Positions 18,227 through 26,704 of a stretch of DNA of 64,000 nt are shown here, piece by piece. Numbering within the stretch: the first letter of the stretch is position 1; each line of letters starts with the position of its first letter. Below the pieces are notes generated by a model. The model saw nothing but the letters and a program-made list of their open reading frames with translations, ran no database searches and had not been told where the DNA came from. A program made the position numbers and the translations under genes. This stretch comes from Parachryseolinea silvisoli (GTDB lineage Bacteria; Bacteroidota; Bacteroidia; Cytophagales; Cyclobacteriaceae), in NCBI RefSeq assembly GCF_021190955.1, contig NZ_JAIOAO010000001.1, positions 2,294,001 through 2,358,000 on the forward strand, given 5' to 3'.

Positions 18227-20685
18227 ACAATCATCTCCACGGGTTCGGCCGCATGCCCATCGCGAATGGCATGCAGTAGGGTGTTGTCAGCAAACGTAAT
18301 GGTAATAATGGTACCGGCATGGCCGGCGATGGTAAAGGTTGCATCGATCTCTTTACTCAGGCCACGCATCAAACGCATACCGAGTGAACTGGCATTCACG
18401 TTATCAAAGTCTACTGGAAGCCCGCTGCCATTATCCGAAATAATTAGACGACATCGCACATCATCTTCTTTCAGCGATATGGTAATGACACCAGCATTTT
18501 GCGGAAATGCGTATTTAATCGAATTTGTGATCGCCTCGTTCATGACCAGGCCCAATGGTATGGCCATACCCACATCCAGCTTGATAGGCTCGATGTCGAG
18601 CTCGAAGCGAATACGTTGGGCAATATCAAAACTGTCTCCCAGATAATTAACCAGCTCTTTTATATAAATAGACATGTCAATCGTGGTGACATTGTCGGAA
18701 AGATACAGCTTCTGATGAATAAGCGACATGGCAAACACGCGGTGTTGACTGTCGCGCACAGCCGCCAGCGCGTCGTTGCCGAGGTACGCCGACTGCGATT
18801 CCAGAAGACTTACAATCGTATGCAGATTATTTTTTACACGATGATGGATCTCTTTTACCAACCATTCCTTCTCGTCCAGCAGGCGCTGCAGCGTCCGGTT
18901 CTTCTGGCTGATCTCGAGCTGCTTGCTTTGCAGTTGCGCATTACTGCGCAGCTTGGCGCGATACAGGTAATACAATAGCCCCAAAATGATCAGCAACAGT
19001 ACAACACCGGCCAGCGTAATATTCCGGACGAAGGCCGCTTGCTGGTTTCGTTCTGTCAACAGTTGAATATCCTGATCTTTACGTGCCGACTCATATCTCA
19101 CTTCCAGCTCCGCTATTTTATTCCGCTGGGTTATGCTATAGACTGAATCGCGAAAAACCGAATGCTGCCGATAGTGCTTTATGGCCGACAAATAGTGCCC
19201 CTCGACCGAGTCAAGTTTGGCCGATAATAGATGTAGATTGGCAAGTGCCTGCACTGCTCCTTTTTTTTCCACAAATGGCATGGCCTTATCAATATAAAGA
19301 TGCGACCGGGCGTATTGTTGTCGGTTGAAATAGAAAATAGCGATCCACAAATAAGCATCGGGCAGCTCCGAATAAACATACGCGGGAGGAAACCTCTCTG
19401 CCATGACGGTGAACTGTAGGTATTGTTGCTCTGCTTCTGCAAAACGTTTTAGGCCCGCATATGTATTCCCTAACAGCAGTGCCAGATGCATCTTATCAAA
19501 CGTGCTTCCCGGTGGAAACGAGGTCACAACCTCTTCGATTAGCTGCAAGGCTGCCGTAAATTCCCTAGTACGTACCAACCAGTTGCCGCGCGCAAAAAAA
19601 CTTTTATACCAGAAGATCTGATTCTCTTTTGTCCGAAGCTCTTTTAAGGCTCGTTCGTTCCAATATAGAGCCTCCTTTATGTTGGAAGTTTGACCGTGCG
19701 CTTCTGCCATGCGCTGATAGAAAATACACGCCAACGCCGCATCGTGCGTTTTCGCCATGAATTTTAAAGACTGCTCGGCGTGATACCGCGCTTTCACGTT
19801 GTCGCTCGTACGGCTATAGATATACGCCAGCGTATTGTGCACATATTGCAAATGCTGATACCCCAGCTTGGTGTGTACCTCGAGCAGGTCCAACATATCC
19901 TTCTCCGCCTCCCGGGGGTTCGTAAAAAAGTGCTCTGTGCCAATAGCCCCCTTTATTTCTGCTTCGAGAAAATGCCGGGCATGTTTCTGGCTGAGCGACA
20001 ATGCTTCTTCCAGTAAGGGAAGTTTGGCAGGATGCGTAATCGGCAGGCCCATGGCCTTTGCATACAGGTTATCAGCCAGCGTCACACCATCCCGTATGGT
20101 CCGCACAGTCTGTACAGCCTCTTCAAAGTATTGTTGACTTTCCGGCAATGCCCCTCGCTGCGCATACAGCTTACCGAGCAGCAGCAACGATTCATTCTTC
20201 CATTTCTCCGGAAACGCGGGCGTTGCCTCGGTGTGCAGCCTGCGGATAAAATGCTCGGCATGGGACAAGTCTGTACTATCGTTGCCTGGCTTAAACAGGT
20301 AGTAACTTCCCAACTCGGTCAGCAATTGCAACCGGGCCTCGCCCGCCGCTGTGCCTAACATCCGCTCAGCCTCACCAACCTTCCCCGCTTGCAGCAACCG
20401 GCTACCCGGAGTTTCCCATTGGTTACTATATCCCGCACTGTACGGCAGCAAACGGTTTAGTTGATAAATATGGCAGGCATACGCTTTCGCACTGTCCATA
20501 TCCAGCTGTCCCTGCGTTACGGCGTGTATATAGTTTCCTGTAGCATTCAGCAGCATGCGCGTCATAACCAGGTCATATCCCTTCGGCAGCGGGTTGGTGG
20601 GAATCTGTGCGTATCCCTGCCTGAACAGGGTCACGAGGACACAAACGACAAAGTATCGGCAGAATAACGAATGCTGCTGAGTCAT
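18223..20685 (-). CDS. TPR-containing HisKA_2 sensor histidine kinase
   Basis: 820 residues: signal peptide, a periplasmic region of about 500 residues made of TPR-like helix pairs, one membrane span near 540-560 ([20 protein letters not shown]), a HisKA_2 dimerisation/phosphotransfer segment ([20 protein letters not shown], about 610-630) and a HATPase domain ([24 protein letters not shown]). The TPR array probably senses a protein or polymer partner (inference). It is coupled by ATGA to an NtrC-type regulator, an unusual pairing for HisKA_2 kinases. Confidence 0.92.
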   Translation of the reverse strand: MTQQHSLFCRYFVVCVLVTLFRQGYAQIPTNPLPKGYDLVMTRMLLNATGNYIHAVTQGQLDMDSAKAYACHIYQLNRLLPYSAGYSNQWETPGSRLLQAGKVGEAERMLGTAAGEARLQLLTELGSYYLFKPGNDSTDLSHAEHFIRRLHTEATPAFPEKWKNESLLLLGKLYAQRGALPESQQYFEEAVQTVRTIRDGVTLADNLYAKAMGLPITHPAKLPLLEEALSLSQKHARHFLEAEIKGAIGTEHFFTNPREAEKDMLDLLEVHTKLGYQHLQYVHNTLAYIYSRTSDNVKARYHAEQSLKFMAKTHDAALACIFYQRMAEAHGQTSNIKEALYWNERALKELRTKENQIFWYKSFFARGNWLVRTREFTAALQLIEEVVTSFPPGSTFDKMHLALLLGNTYAGLKRFAEAEQQYLQFTVMAERFPPAYVYSELPDAYLWIAIFYFNRQQYARSHLYIDKAMPFVEKKGAVQALANLHLLSAKLDSVEGHYLSAIKHYRQHSVFRDSVYSITQRNKIAELEVRYESARKDQDIQLLTERNQQAAFVRNITLAGVVLLLIILGLLYYLYRAKLRSNAQLQSKQLEISQKNRTLQRLLDEKEWLVKEIHHRVKNNLHTIVSLLESQSAYLGNDALAAVRDSQHRVFAMSLIHQKLYLSDNVTTIDMSIYIKELVNYLGDSFDIAQRIRFELDIEPIKLDVGMAIPLGLVMNEAITNSIKYAFPQNAGVITISLKEDDVRCRLIISDNGSGLPVDFDNVNASSLGMRLMRGLSKEIDATFTIAGHAGTIITITFADNTLLHAIRDGHAAEPVEMIV

Positions 20686-20764
20686 AACGCGCGGGGGGTA
20701 GATCGGTTAATTTATACTACTAAAGTACGCAATCAAACCTTGCGTCTATATAACGTCAGAAAAA

Positions 20765-21625
20765 TTATGCAAACAGCGCACTTTTATAGCTGGAAAAACT
20801 TACCCCGGAATATGTTTTAAAAAACTTACTGAAATGAGCATGATCCTGAAAACCCAGGGCGTCGGCGATTTCCTTCATGCGCAACCCCGGGCAGGCCGCC
20901 TGGCGTTTGGCTTCCAGCACAATCTGTTGTTGAATGTGATAGCTGGCCGGAAAGCCGGACACACGCTTCACGCGCTGGTTCAAATAGTTGGGCGTGACGC
21001 AAAGATCGTCGGCATACTCCGATACTTTCTTCTTCGTGGCATAATGCTGTTCCACCAGCGCCATAAACTTCCGAACCATATCAAGATCACGACTGTTAAC
21101 GGCCACAGCCAGATCCTGAGGCGTATTACGGGTCAGGTAAATACCCAATATCCGCACCAGATTTTTGAGTATCTCCGCGCGCAACATAAAATAGCTATGG
21201 TACTCGCGCAGCATTTTCTCAATGACGTCCTGCATTTCAAAGGCCTGCGCGGCATCTGGCTGAAGCCTCAGAACCTTGTTGCCCAGCGCATGTTGCGCAG
21301 ACAAAATGGATAAATCCGCTTGCCCTTCCGAGAGCTTGAGAAAGTCGCGGCTGATGGAAAGGTAATATCCTACCACCCGGTCGGCGGAGGTAAGCGTACG
21401 GCACAGTCCTGGAGCCAGGCAAAAGACAACGTTACCGGAAAATGTAACGGTGTTAAAATCGGCCATGAGCGATCCGCTACCACGTTGTATCCAGATGATC
21501 TCCACCTGCGTCAGGCGTAGGCCATCGTTACATTGAAGCATCGGTAAGCTCGTTTCGAGTGGGCTTACAACAAAAGGCAGCGATGTGTGCTGCACGATGG
21601 GGGAGTTGAGGGGGGTAAGGTTCAT
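20765..21625 (-). CDS. AraC-family transcriptional regulator
   Basis: 286 residues with a cupin-like N-terminal half and a C-terminal double helix-turn-helix (VSEYADDLCVTPNYLNQRVK, then MKEIADALGFQDHAHFSKFFK with the family tail). The ATG at 21625 is chosen because the upstream in-frame extension lacks similarity to the family. It runs on the same strand as, and 79 bases before, nothing coding: the next downstream gene is the TPR kinase operon. Target and ligand unknown. Confidence 0.9.
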   Translation of the reverse strand: MNLTPLNSPIVQHTSLPFVVSPLETSLPMLQCNDGLRLTQVEIIWIQRGSGSLMADFNTVTFSGNVVFCLAPGLCRTLTSADRVVGYYLSISRDFLKLSEGQADLSILSAQHALGNKVLRLQPDAAQAFEMQDVIEKMLREYHSYFMLRAEILKNLVRILGIYLTRNTPQDLAVAVNSRDLDMVRKFMALVEQHYATKKKVSEYADDLCVTPNYLNQRVKRVSGFPASYHIQQQIVLEAKRQAACPGLRMKEIADALGFQDHAHFSKFFKTYSGVSFSSYKSALFA

Positions 21626-21776
21626 ATGAGTTAGGATTGATTCATACGGCGCCTTCCAATACTTGTGCCAGGTTACGAAGTCACTGGTATACAAAGCGAT
21701 ACAAAAAAAACCACTACCGTGCATTAGTGATATAGCACGAATTGGTTAAATCCTGTAGTGATCCGGCAATGGATAT

Positions 21777-21804
21777 AAAAAAACCGCCTCGGGAGCGAGA
21801 CGGT
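21777..21804 (-). terminator. intrinsic terminator of the hydrolase gene
   Basis: On the minus strand ACCGTCTCG, loop CTCC, CGAGGCGGT followed by seven U. The one irregular pair is a G-U wobble. It lies 28 bases after the hydrolase stop codon. Confidence 0.85.
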
Positions 21805-21831
21805 CGGTGTTTTAGCACGCTGCCATACACA

Positions 21832-22812
21832 CTATTCCACCGTTTTCGCCGTGTGTGTAATAAAGTTGTGCAAATAACTGGCCGTAAGCGCAGGATATTG
21901 CTGCTGTGGCCCATGCCCTGCCTGCGGCAACATAATAATCTGCAGCGAAGTATAGTGTCGCGTCAGGGCATACCAACCTTCAATCGGAAATACAATATCG
22001 TGCTCACCCGACAGGGCCAGGATTGGAATGCCGGCCGTAGCCAAAAAAGCATGGGCCTTCTCGTCTGCGCCATAGCGGGCGACGGTCTGGAAATATTTCT
22101 CAAACTTGTCGGGCGTAACATAGATGTCACGGTCGACCGTGCGGGCCTGTATCCGCGCACGCGACTGGCGGGCAGCCTCCACGCTTGCTTTATAGCGAGG
22201 CTCAAAGAACAGCACCACCTCATCGTCTTCGTCGTTTACAGGCTTCAAGGCCCGGTCAAAAAAGATCTGTTCCGGAGCAAAAGCATTTTTCCCCAGCGGC
22301 CCGGTACCTAAGAGGATGAGGTGTGAAACAAGTTGAGGCGTATGCGCCGTTATATATTGTGCCACACGACCACCATGCGACCATCCAACCAATACACACT
22401 GCTGAATGTTCAAGGCCTGCGCCAAATCCCGAACGTCCCTCACCTCGGTGAGCGAGTCGGCCGGATTGACCAACGTCGAAAGACCAATGCCGCTGTAGTC
22501 AAACGTAACAACTGTATAGTGTTGCGCTAACTGGTCTAGAAATAGAGGATCCCAGTCGTCCAACGTACCGCGAAAGCGATTACACAAGATCATGGCCGGA
22601 CCTTGCCCGATCTTACGGTAGGCTATACGCCGCCCGTCTTTTTCCACGTATTGTGTGGCGACCGTCGCAGCGTGCACGATCGAGTCCCCGACAACTTCCG
22701 CCGACTGAGGTTTACTTTCCGATGTGTTTGTACTACAATGTTGAAGGGAGCAGGCCAGCAGGCACAGCATCAGGCTGCCCGCCCACCCGCCGGGAGAGTT
22801 GGTATTCTTCAT
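21832..22812 (-). CDS. alpha/beta hydrolase lipoprotein
   Basis: 326 residues with a lipoprotein-type signal (LMLCLLACSLQHC). The core carries GQGPAMILCN, FDYSGIGLS, the nucleophile elbow GWSHGG, the acid in SGEHDIVFP and the His in QAGHGPQ. The class covers esterases, epoxide hydrolases and haloperoxidase-like enzymes, so the reaction is not fixed. An 11-bp phased repeat lies 160-220 bases upstream of its ATG. Confidence 0.85.
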   Translation of the reverse strand: MKNTNSPGGWAGSLMLCLLACSLQHCSTNTSESKPQSAEVVGDSIVHAATVATQYVEKDGRRIAYRKIGQGPAMILCNRFRGTLDDWDPLFLDQLAQHYTVVTFDYSGIGLSTLVNPADSLTEVRDVRDLAQALNIQQCVLVGWSHGGRVAQYITAHTPQLVSHLILLGTGPLGKNAFAPEQIFFDRALKPVNDEDDEVVLFFEPRYKASVEAARQSRARIQARTVDRDIYVTPDKFEKYFQTVARYGADEKAHAFLATAGIPILALSGEHDIVFPIEGWYALTRHYTSLQIIMLPQAGHGPQQQYPALTASYLHNFITHTAKTVE

Positions 22813-22972
22813 AACCGAATGGATTTAACTTCCACAAAGTTGGCTGTGTAATAGCATTTATCGTTATTGAATCAGCGCAGAAAGATGTATCGATCCGTCA
22901 GGGGCACTCCCTTGGGGGGACTTCTTTTTTTATAAATAATGTCTTTAAAAGAGTGGCAAAAGCGAGGATGTC

Positions 22973-23035
22973 CTAGAGGTAACCTAGTCTTGAGCTAGTG
23001 TTAACCTACTCATAAGCTAGTTCTTAAAGGACTAG
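22973..23035. repeat. helically phased CTAG repeats
   Basis: CTAG (one copy CTAC) begins at 22973, 22984, 22995, 23006 and 23017, an exact 11-bp period over five units, with a sixth CTAG at 23032. The bases between alternate GTAAC, TTGAG, TTAAC, ATAAG. CTAG is normally rare in bacterial DNA. All copies face one side of the helix, as in multimeric regulator sites. It lies upstream of the hydrolase at 21832 and downstream of the HD gene. Confidence 0.6.
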
Positions 23036-23108
23036 GACAGATCACGGTCAGGTCCTATTGTTGTTCATGAAGAATCACAGCAAGATGGGCATAGAGGTGT
23101 ACTGTCCC

Positions 23109-23648
23109 CTACCGTCGGAACATTGGCAGGGGTCGGAGCGGATGCCGTAGAAAATGGCGCCACGCCGACCGCAATAAAAATAGATGAAAGCCCAGCCGTG
23201 GAAATAACTTTTGTTTGTTACGCATAGCACGGCGGCTTACACCAAAAGATAATACGTTGGCTGACACATCGATCCAATCCGCCTTTCGGAAGACCTCTAC
23301 GCGCTGTCGATAACGGCCGCGATACGGGGTGATCTTGTGATGCCAGTAAATCATGCACGTCACCTCCTCGATCCAGGCCTGCTGACCAATCTCTTCGAGA
23401 TAATGGGATGCCTGTTGTACGGATGGCAAGATATAATCAAAGGTATGCGCCGTCCAGATGCCAATATCGTGAAACACGGCCGCCACGGCGTACCGGTGTG
23501 CCGCTTCCGGGTCGTCATCGAGCAACGTGCAGTTTAAAAAGATGCGGTAAACATGATTTCGGTATAACGAATAGTCCCGACCGATCACCAACCGAAAGCG
23601 CGACAGGATATCTTCAATTGCAGGATAAGCCTCGTGCATAGTTACCAT
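23109..23648 (-). CDS. HD-domain hydrolase
   Basis: 179 residues with an HD metal-dependent phosphohydrolase core: RNHVYRIFLNC, AAVFHDIGIW (the HD pair), MIYWHHK and KADWIDVSANV. It is closest in look to small stand-alone HD proteins that act on nucleotides. The C-terminal 40 residues are basic and hydrophobic (FHLFLLRSAWRHFLRHPLRPL). The start is uncertain between 23648 and 23639; a TTG at 23696 is less likely. Confidence 0.8.
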   Translation of the reverse strand: MVTMHEAYPAIEDILSRFRLVIGRDYSLYRNHVYRIFLNCTLLDDDPEAAHRYAVAAVFHDIGIWTAHTFDYILPSVQQASHYLEEIGQQAWIEEVTCMIYWHHKITPYRGRYRQRVEVFRKADWIDVSANVLSFGVSRRAMRNKQKLFPRLGFHLFLLRSAWRHFLRHPLRPLPMFRR

Positions 23649-23718
23649 TCTTTGAACGGAAAGATATATTTTTCCCTCCAAAGAGGCGTTGGTCAAATCG
23701 CGGCACGCGATGTATTAT

Positions 23719-24633
23719 TTAACGCAAGGTAGAATCCAGAAAGGCCAGTAATGCCTGTCGGGTCGGCTCGGTGTCGAACATCGGCCCGTAGTGGGGTGCA
23801 TCTTTAATCACGGTCAGTGAATTGCGCACGTTCGCCAGGTCGAGCCATGCTTTTAAAAGATATGATTGTGCCGTCGGCACATCCGGATCTTTCTCACCAT
23901 GGACGATAAAGAACGGCGGATCTGCCTTGTCGACATACGTGGCCGGGCTCGCCTGCTTGGCCAGGTCCGGTCGCGCCAGCGGCGAAGCACCCAACAGAAC
24001 CGAGATCGGATCACTCGTTTGCGTCGGCAGCAAGTCGCCATAGAACATCAAAAATTCAGAGGGGCCGTAAAAGTCCACCACACTGCGAAGGGTAAAGGAA
24101 GGTTTTCGCCCGCCGGGATAAAATGCCGTAATGTTGTTGTTATTCGACAGTGCCAACAGCGACGCCAGGTGCCCACCTGCCGAAAAGCCCATCAGGGCAA
24201 AGTGACTTTGGTCAAGCTTGTATTTCATTGCGTTGTCGTGTAAGAACTGCACCGCCTGAATACAATCCTGAATCTGCGCCGGAAAGATCGCCGTAGTACT
24301 ATGCCGGTAGTCGATCGACGCCAGGCCATAACCCTTCTCCAGGATCGCCCGGATCGTCCCCTTCATATACCCCATATCGGCGTACTTGTCGTTGTGCATC
24401 CAGCCACCGCCATGCACCCAGATCACCAGCGGCACGTTGCCTTTGGCTCCGGGCGGCAGGTATATATCCAGCAGGTGTTTTCGTAGTGTATCACCCGCGT
24501 AGGGAATATTGGCATGAAATACTGTTCCCGTGGGAAAAGCATCTTTTATCGCGTCGGGAGTTTTAGGAAGCTGTTGGGCAACCGTTGCTGTTACCAGCAA
24601 CAAGCTTAGCCATATCAGGTGTAATGTCTTCAT
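23719..24633 (-). CDS. secreted esterase/lipase (BD-FAE-like alpha/beta hydrolase)
   Basis: 304 residues with a signal peptide (to about 19). HGGGWMH forms the oxyanion hole, GFSAGG the nucleophile elbow, HGEKDPDVP the acid and APHYG the His. The layout is that of carbohydrate-esterase-like and carboxylesterase enzymes. It is a single gene on the minus strand. Confidence 0.87.
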   Translation of the reverse strand: MKTLHLIWLSLLLVTATVAQQLPKTPDAIKDAFPTGTVFHANIPYAGDTLRKHLLDIYLPPGAKGNVPLVIWVHGGGWMHNDKYADMGYMKGTIRAILEKGYGLASIDYRHSTTAIFPAQIQDCIQAVQFLHDNAMKYKLDQSHFALMGFSAGGHLASLLALSNNNNITAFYPGGRKPSFTLRSVVDFYGPSEFLMFYGDLLPTQTSDPISVLLGASPLARPDLAKQASPATYVDKADPPFFIVHGEKDPDVPTAQSYLLKAWLDLANVRNSLTVIKDAPHYGPMFDTEPTRQALLAFLDSTLR

Positions 24634-24747
24634 GGGGTAGTAGATTCATTTTAAGATACTACGAAGACACTTCATAAACAAACAGCAGCAAACCCTCAAA
24701 AGCGATTTCGCACAGACCAAAGTACTGTTCTGACGGACCAGGCGTTT

Positions 24748-25176
24748 CTATTTACGCCAACGGGAGTAAAAGACAAATGTATTACCCTTATTAAATCCCC
24801 GTTCTTCCAGGATCTTCTGCATGACGGTATTGTCCGTCGCCGTCATAACCTCGATCAGCGTGATCCCAAGAGTATCCAGGTCTTTTTCATAATGTTCCAG
24901 AAGCGCTGTACCAACCCCCTGCTGCTGCGCCCGCGGGTCAACGATTAACGTTTCAAGATGCGAATACGAATCGTGATAGTCGGCCATCAGCGCTCCGGAC
25001 AGCCTCCCGTCTGACTCACAAACAAAAACCTTCTTCTTCCCATCCTGAATATACTCGGCAATGTCCCGCTCGCCAAAGCCGGTAGCATCTTCACCAAAAA
25101 TACGCGTGTCGCTGTTAAATAAGATCGTAAGCGCGGAGATGTCTTTTTGTTCGGCGAGACGAATGATGCGTGTCAT
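24748..25176 (-). CDS. GNAT N-acetyltransferase
   Basis: 142 residues. The acetyl-CoA site is visible as LIVDPRAQQQGVGTALLEHYE, followed by the C-terminal ERGFNKGNTFVFYSR. Substrate unknown. It lies 50 bases after the rubredoxin-fusion gene on the same strand and may be the tail of the nitrate operon, though nothing in it points to nitrogen metabolism. Confidence 0.82.
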   Translation of the reverse strand: MTRIIRLAEQKDISALTILFNSDTRIFGEDATGFGERDIAEYIQDGKKKVFVCESDGRLSGALMADYHDSYSHLETLIVDPRAQQQGVGTALLEHYEKDLDTLGITLIEVMTATDNTVMQKILEERGFNKGNTFVFYSRWRK

Positions 25177-25226
25177 GTAAATCCTTTCAGAGTCCGGCGC
25201 GAAGATAACGATAAAGCCGTACTCCG

Positions 25227-26678
25227 TCAGCGCAGCACCGCCACAAAGTCTTTCTTAGGACTCTCACACACATGGCAGTGATAGGATGCCGGCAACTTCT
25301 CGAACGATATACCCGGTGAAATACCTGCCGTGGCATCGCCATACTGTTCGTCGTATACCGTCAGGCAATGCGGACATTGATACACCATGCTCATGCGGGC
25401 CGGCTGCGTCTCGGGCACAAAAGCTTGTTGCTGTTCCTTTTCCGGATTTAACTGCCGGAAGTACACCTTACTAAGCTCGATAAGCAACGCGGGGATCAGC
25501 TCCCGTCGCACGTGTTGCGCATACGGATGATACACGCCATGATTCGGGCTAAAGTTGTGCGCATATAAAATAGTATAAAATTCACCCGGCAAGGCACCAG
25601 CAGGTTTTTCACGCTCGATCACTACCGACGTAAAATAAACCATGTCGCGATGAGTCTTGATCGTAAAGGTCAGACCGTGCGTGCTGATATCCTGTTGGTC
25701 GAGCTCGCGCACCAGAAACCGCTTCAGATCGAGCGCCTCCAGGTCTGTTACCGGCAGGTGCCAATTCAGCTCCAGCGAAGAATGGCGTTCGTTAATACCA
25801 TACTTACCCATGAGCTTTTCCCACCGTAGCCGGTCACTTGCCTTGATGCCTTTTAACACAAAAGCCTTCCAGGGAATGATGTTGACCTTGCCAATATTGA
25901 TTTCCTGGCACAGGCGGCACGCCGCGCTCATAAAGTCGATGTCATACTGGTTGTTGCGCCAATACAATCCCAGCCAGTACTGATTATTCAGCATGGCGTT
26001 AAGGCCTTCATAATACGGAAAGGGAATTTCCGAAAGTTTAAGTTTTTCAGTAAGCGGCTTATAGTTGATGCGGACCTTCTCGTTGTTCAGCACCAGGTTC
26101 AGCTCCTCCGTGGTAAACGGATGATAGCCCAAAATGAGCTTCTCCAGCTCGCGGGCGATACGCGGTATGTCTTGTCCAAAGATCAGGCGGGGCCAGCATT
26201 CCAGGGCATTGGCCTTGCGCGGATCACGTATATATAGATACCAATAGTGCTCTTCGCGGGAGGCAATAAAATTAAGCTCGCCCGTAAACAGCGGCACCAG
26301 GCTCTGCAACGGGTCCACAATATTAATCTTCAGCCGTGGTCTGTAGTCAAAACTGTCGATCAATACGTTATAGGTATCTTCCTTCAGCCACCGGGTGGTA
26401 TCAACAACATTGACGGCTACGTAGGAGCTGACAATATTTTGATACGTCGACTGATCACTTCCCAACTCATAGTCGATCTGGATAGCCTGGAAGCTTTCTG
26501 CCAGCGCACTCTCGTCCGCACCATTGGCCGGAAACATAATATCCTGACGCGAACCAAACGACACGTATTTATTACCAAGCGAGCGTGACAGCTCCATGAT
26601 CTTTAGCAAGTCTATTGGCGAGAGGAAGCCTCCCTTGACAAAAGCTCGTATGAGGTTATGTTTGGCGTGTATCTCCAT
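25227..26678 (-). CDS. NirSir ferredoxin-like protein fused to a rubredoxin domain
   Basis: 483 residues. The first part has the nitrite/sulfite-reductase half-domain pattern (RAFVKGGFLSPIDLLKIMELSR, VSFGSRQDIMFPANG), repeated later around 300-350. The four cysteines that hold the 4Fe-4S/siroheme in real reductases are not present; only a lone C-x2-C (ACRLC) occurs in the middle. The C-terminus is a rubredoxin domain with C435-x2-C438 and C468-x2-C471. It follows the nitrate reductase gene by 26 bases. Known: rubredoxin carries single electrons. Inferred: an electron carrier or docking protein for nitrate or nitrite reductase. Confidence 0.85.
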   Translation of the reverse strand: MEIHAKHNLIRAFVKGGFLSPIDLLKIMELSRSLGNKYVSFGSRQDIMFPANGADESALAESFQAIQIDYELGSDQSTYQNIVSSYVAVNVVDTTRWLKEDTYNVLIDSFDYRPRLKINIVDPLQSLVPLFTGELNFIASREEHYWYLYIRDPRKANALECWPRLIFGQDIPRIARELEKLILGYHPFTTEELNLVLNNEKVRINYKPLTEKLKLSEIPFPYYEGLNAMLNNQYWLGLYWRNNQYDIDFMSAACRLCQEINIGKVNIIPWKAFVLKGIKASDRLRWEKLMGKYGINERHSSLELNWHLPVTDLEALDLKRFLVRELDQQDISTHGLTFTIKTHRDMVYFTSVVIEREKPAGALPGEFYTILYAHNFSPNHGVYHPYAQHVRRELIPALLIELSKVYFRQLNPEKEQQQAFVPETQPARMSMVYQCPHCLTVYDEQYGDATAGISPGISFEKLPASYHCHVCESPKKDFVAVLR

Positions 26679-26704
26679 GAAAATTCGCGGGAGGCAATAT
26701 AGTG

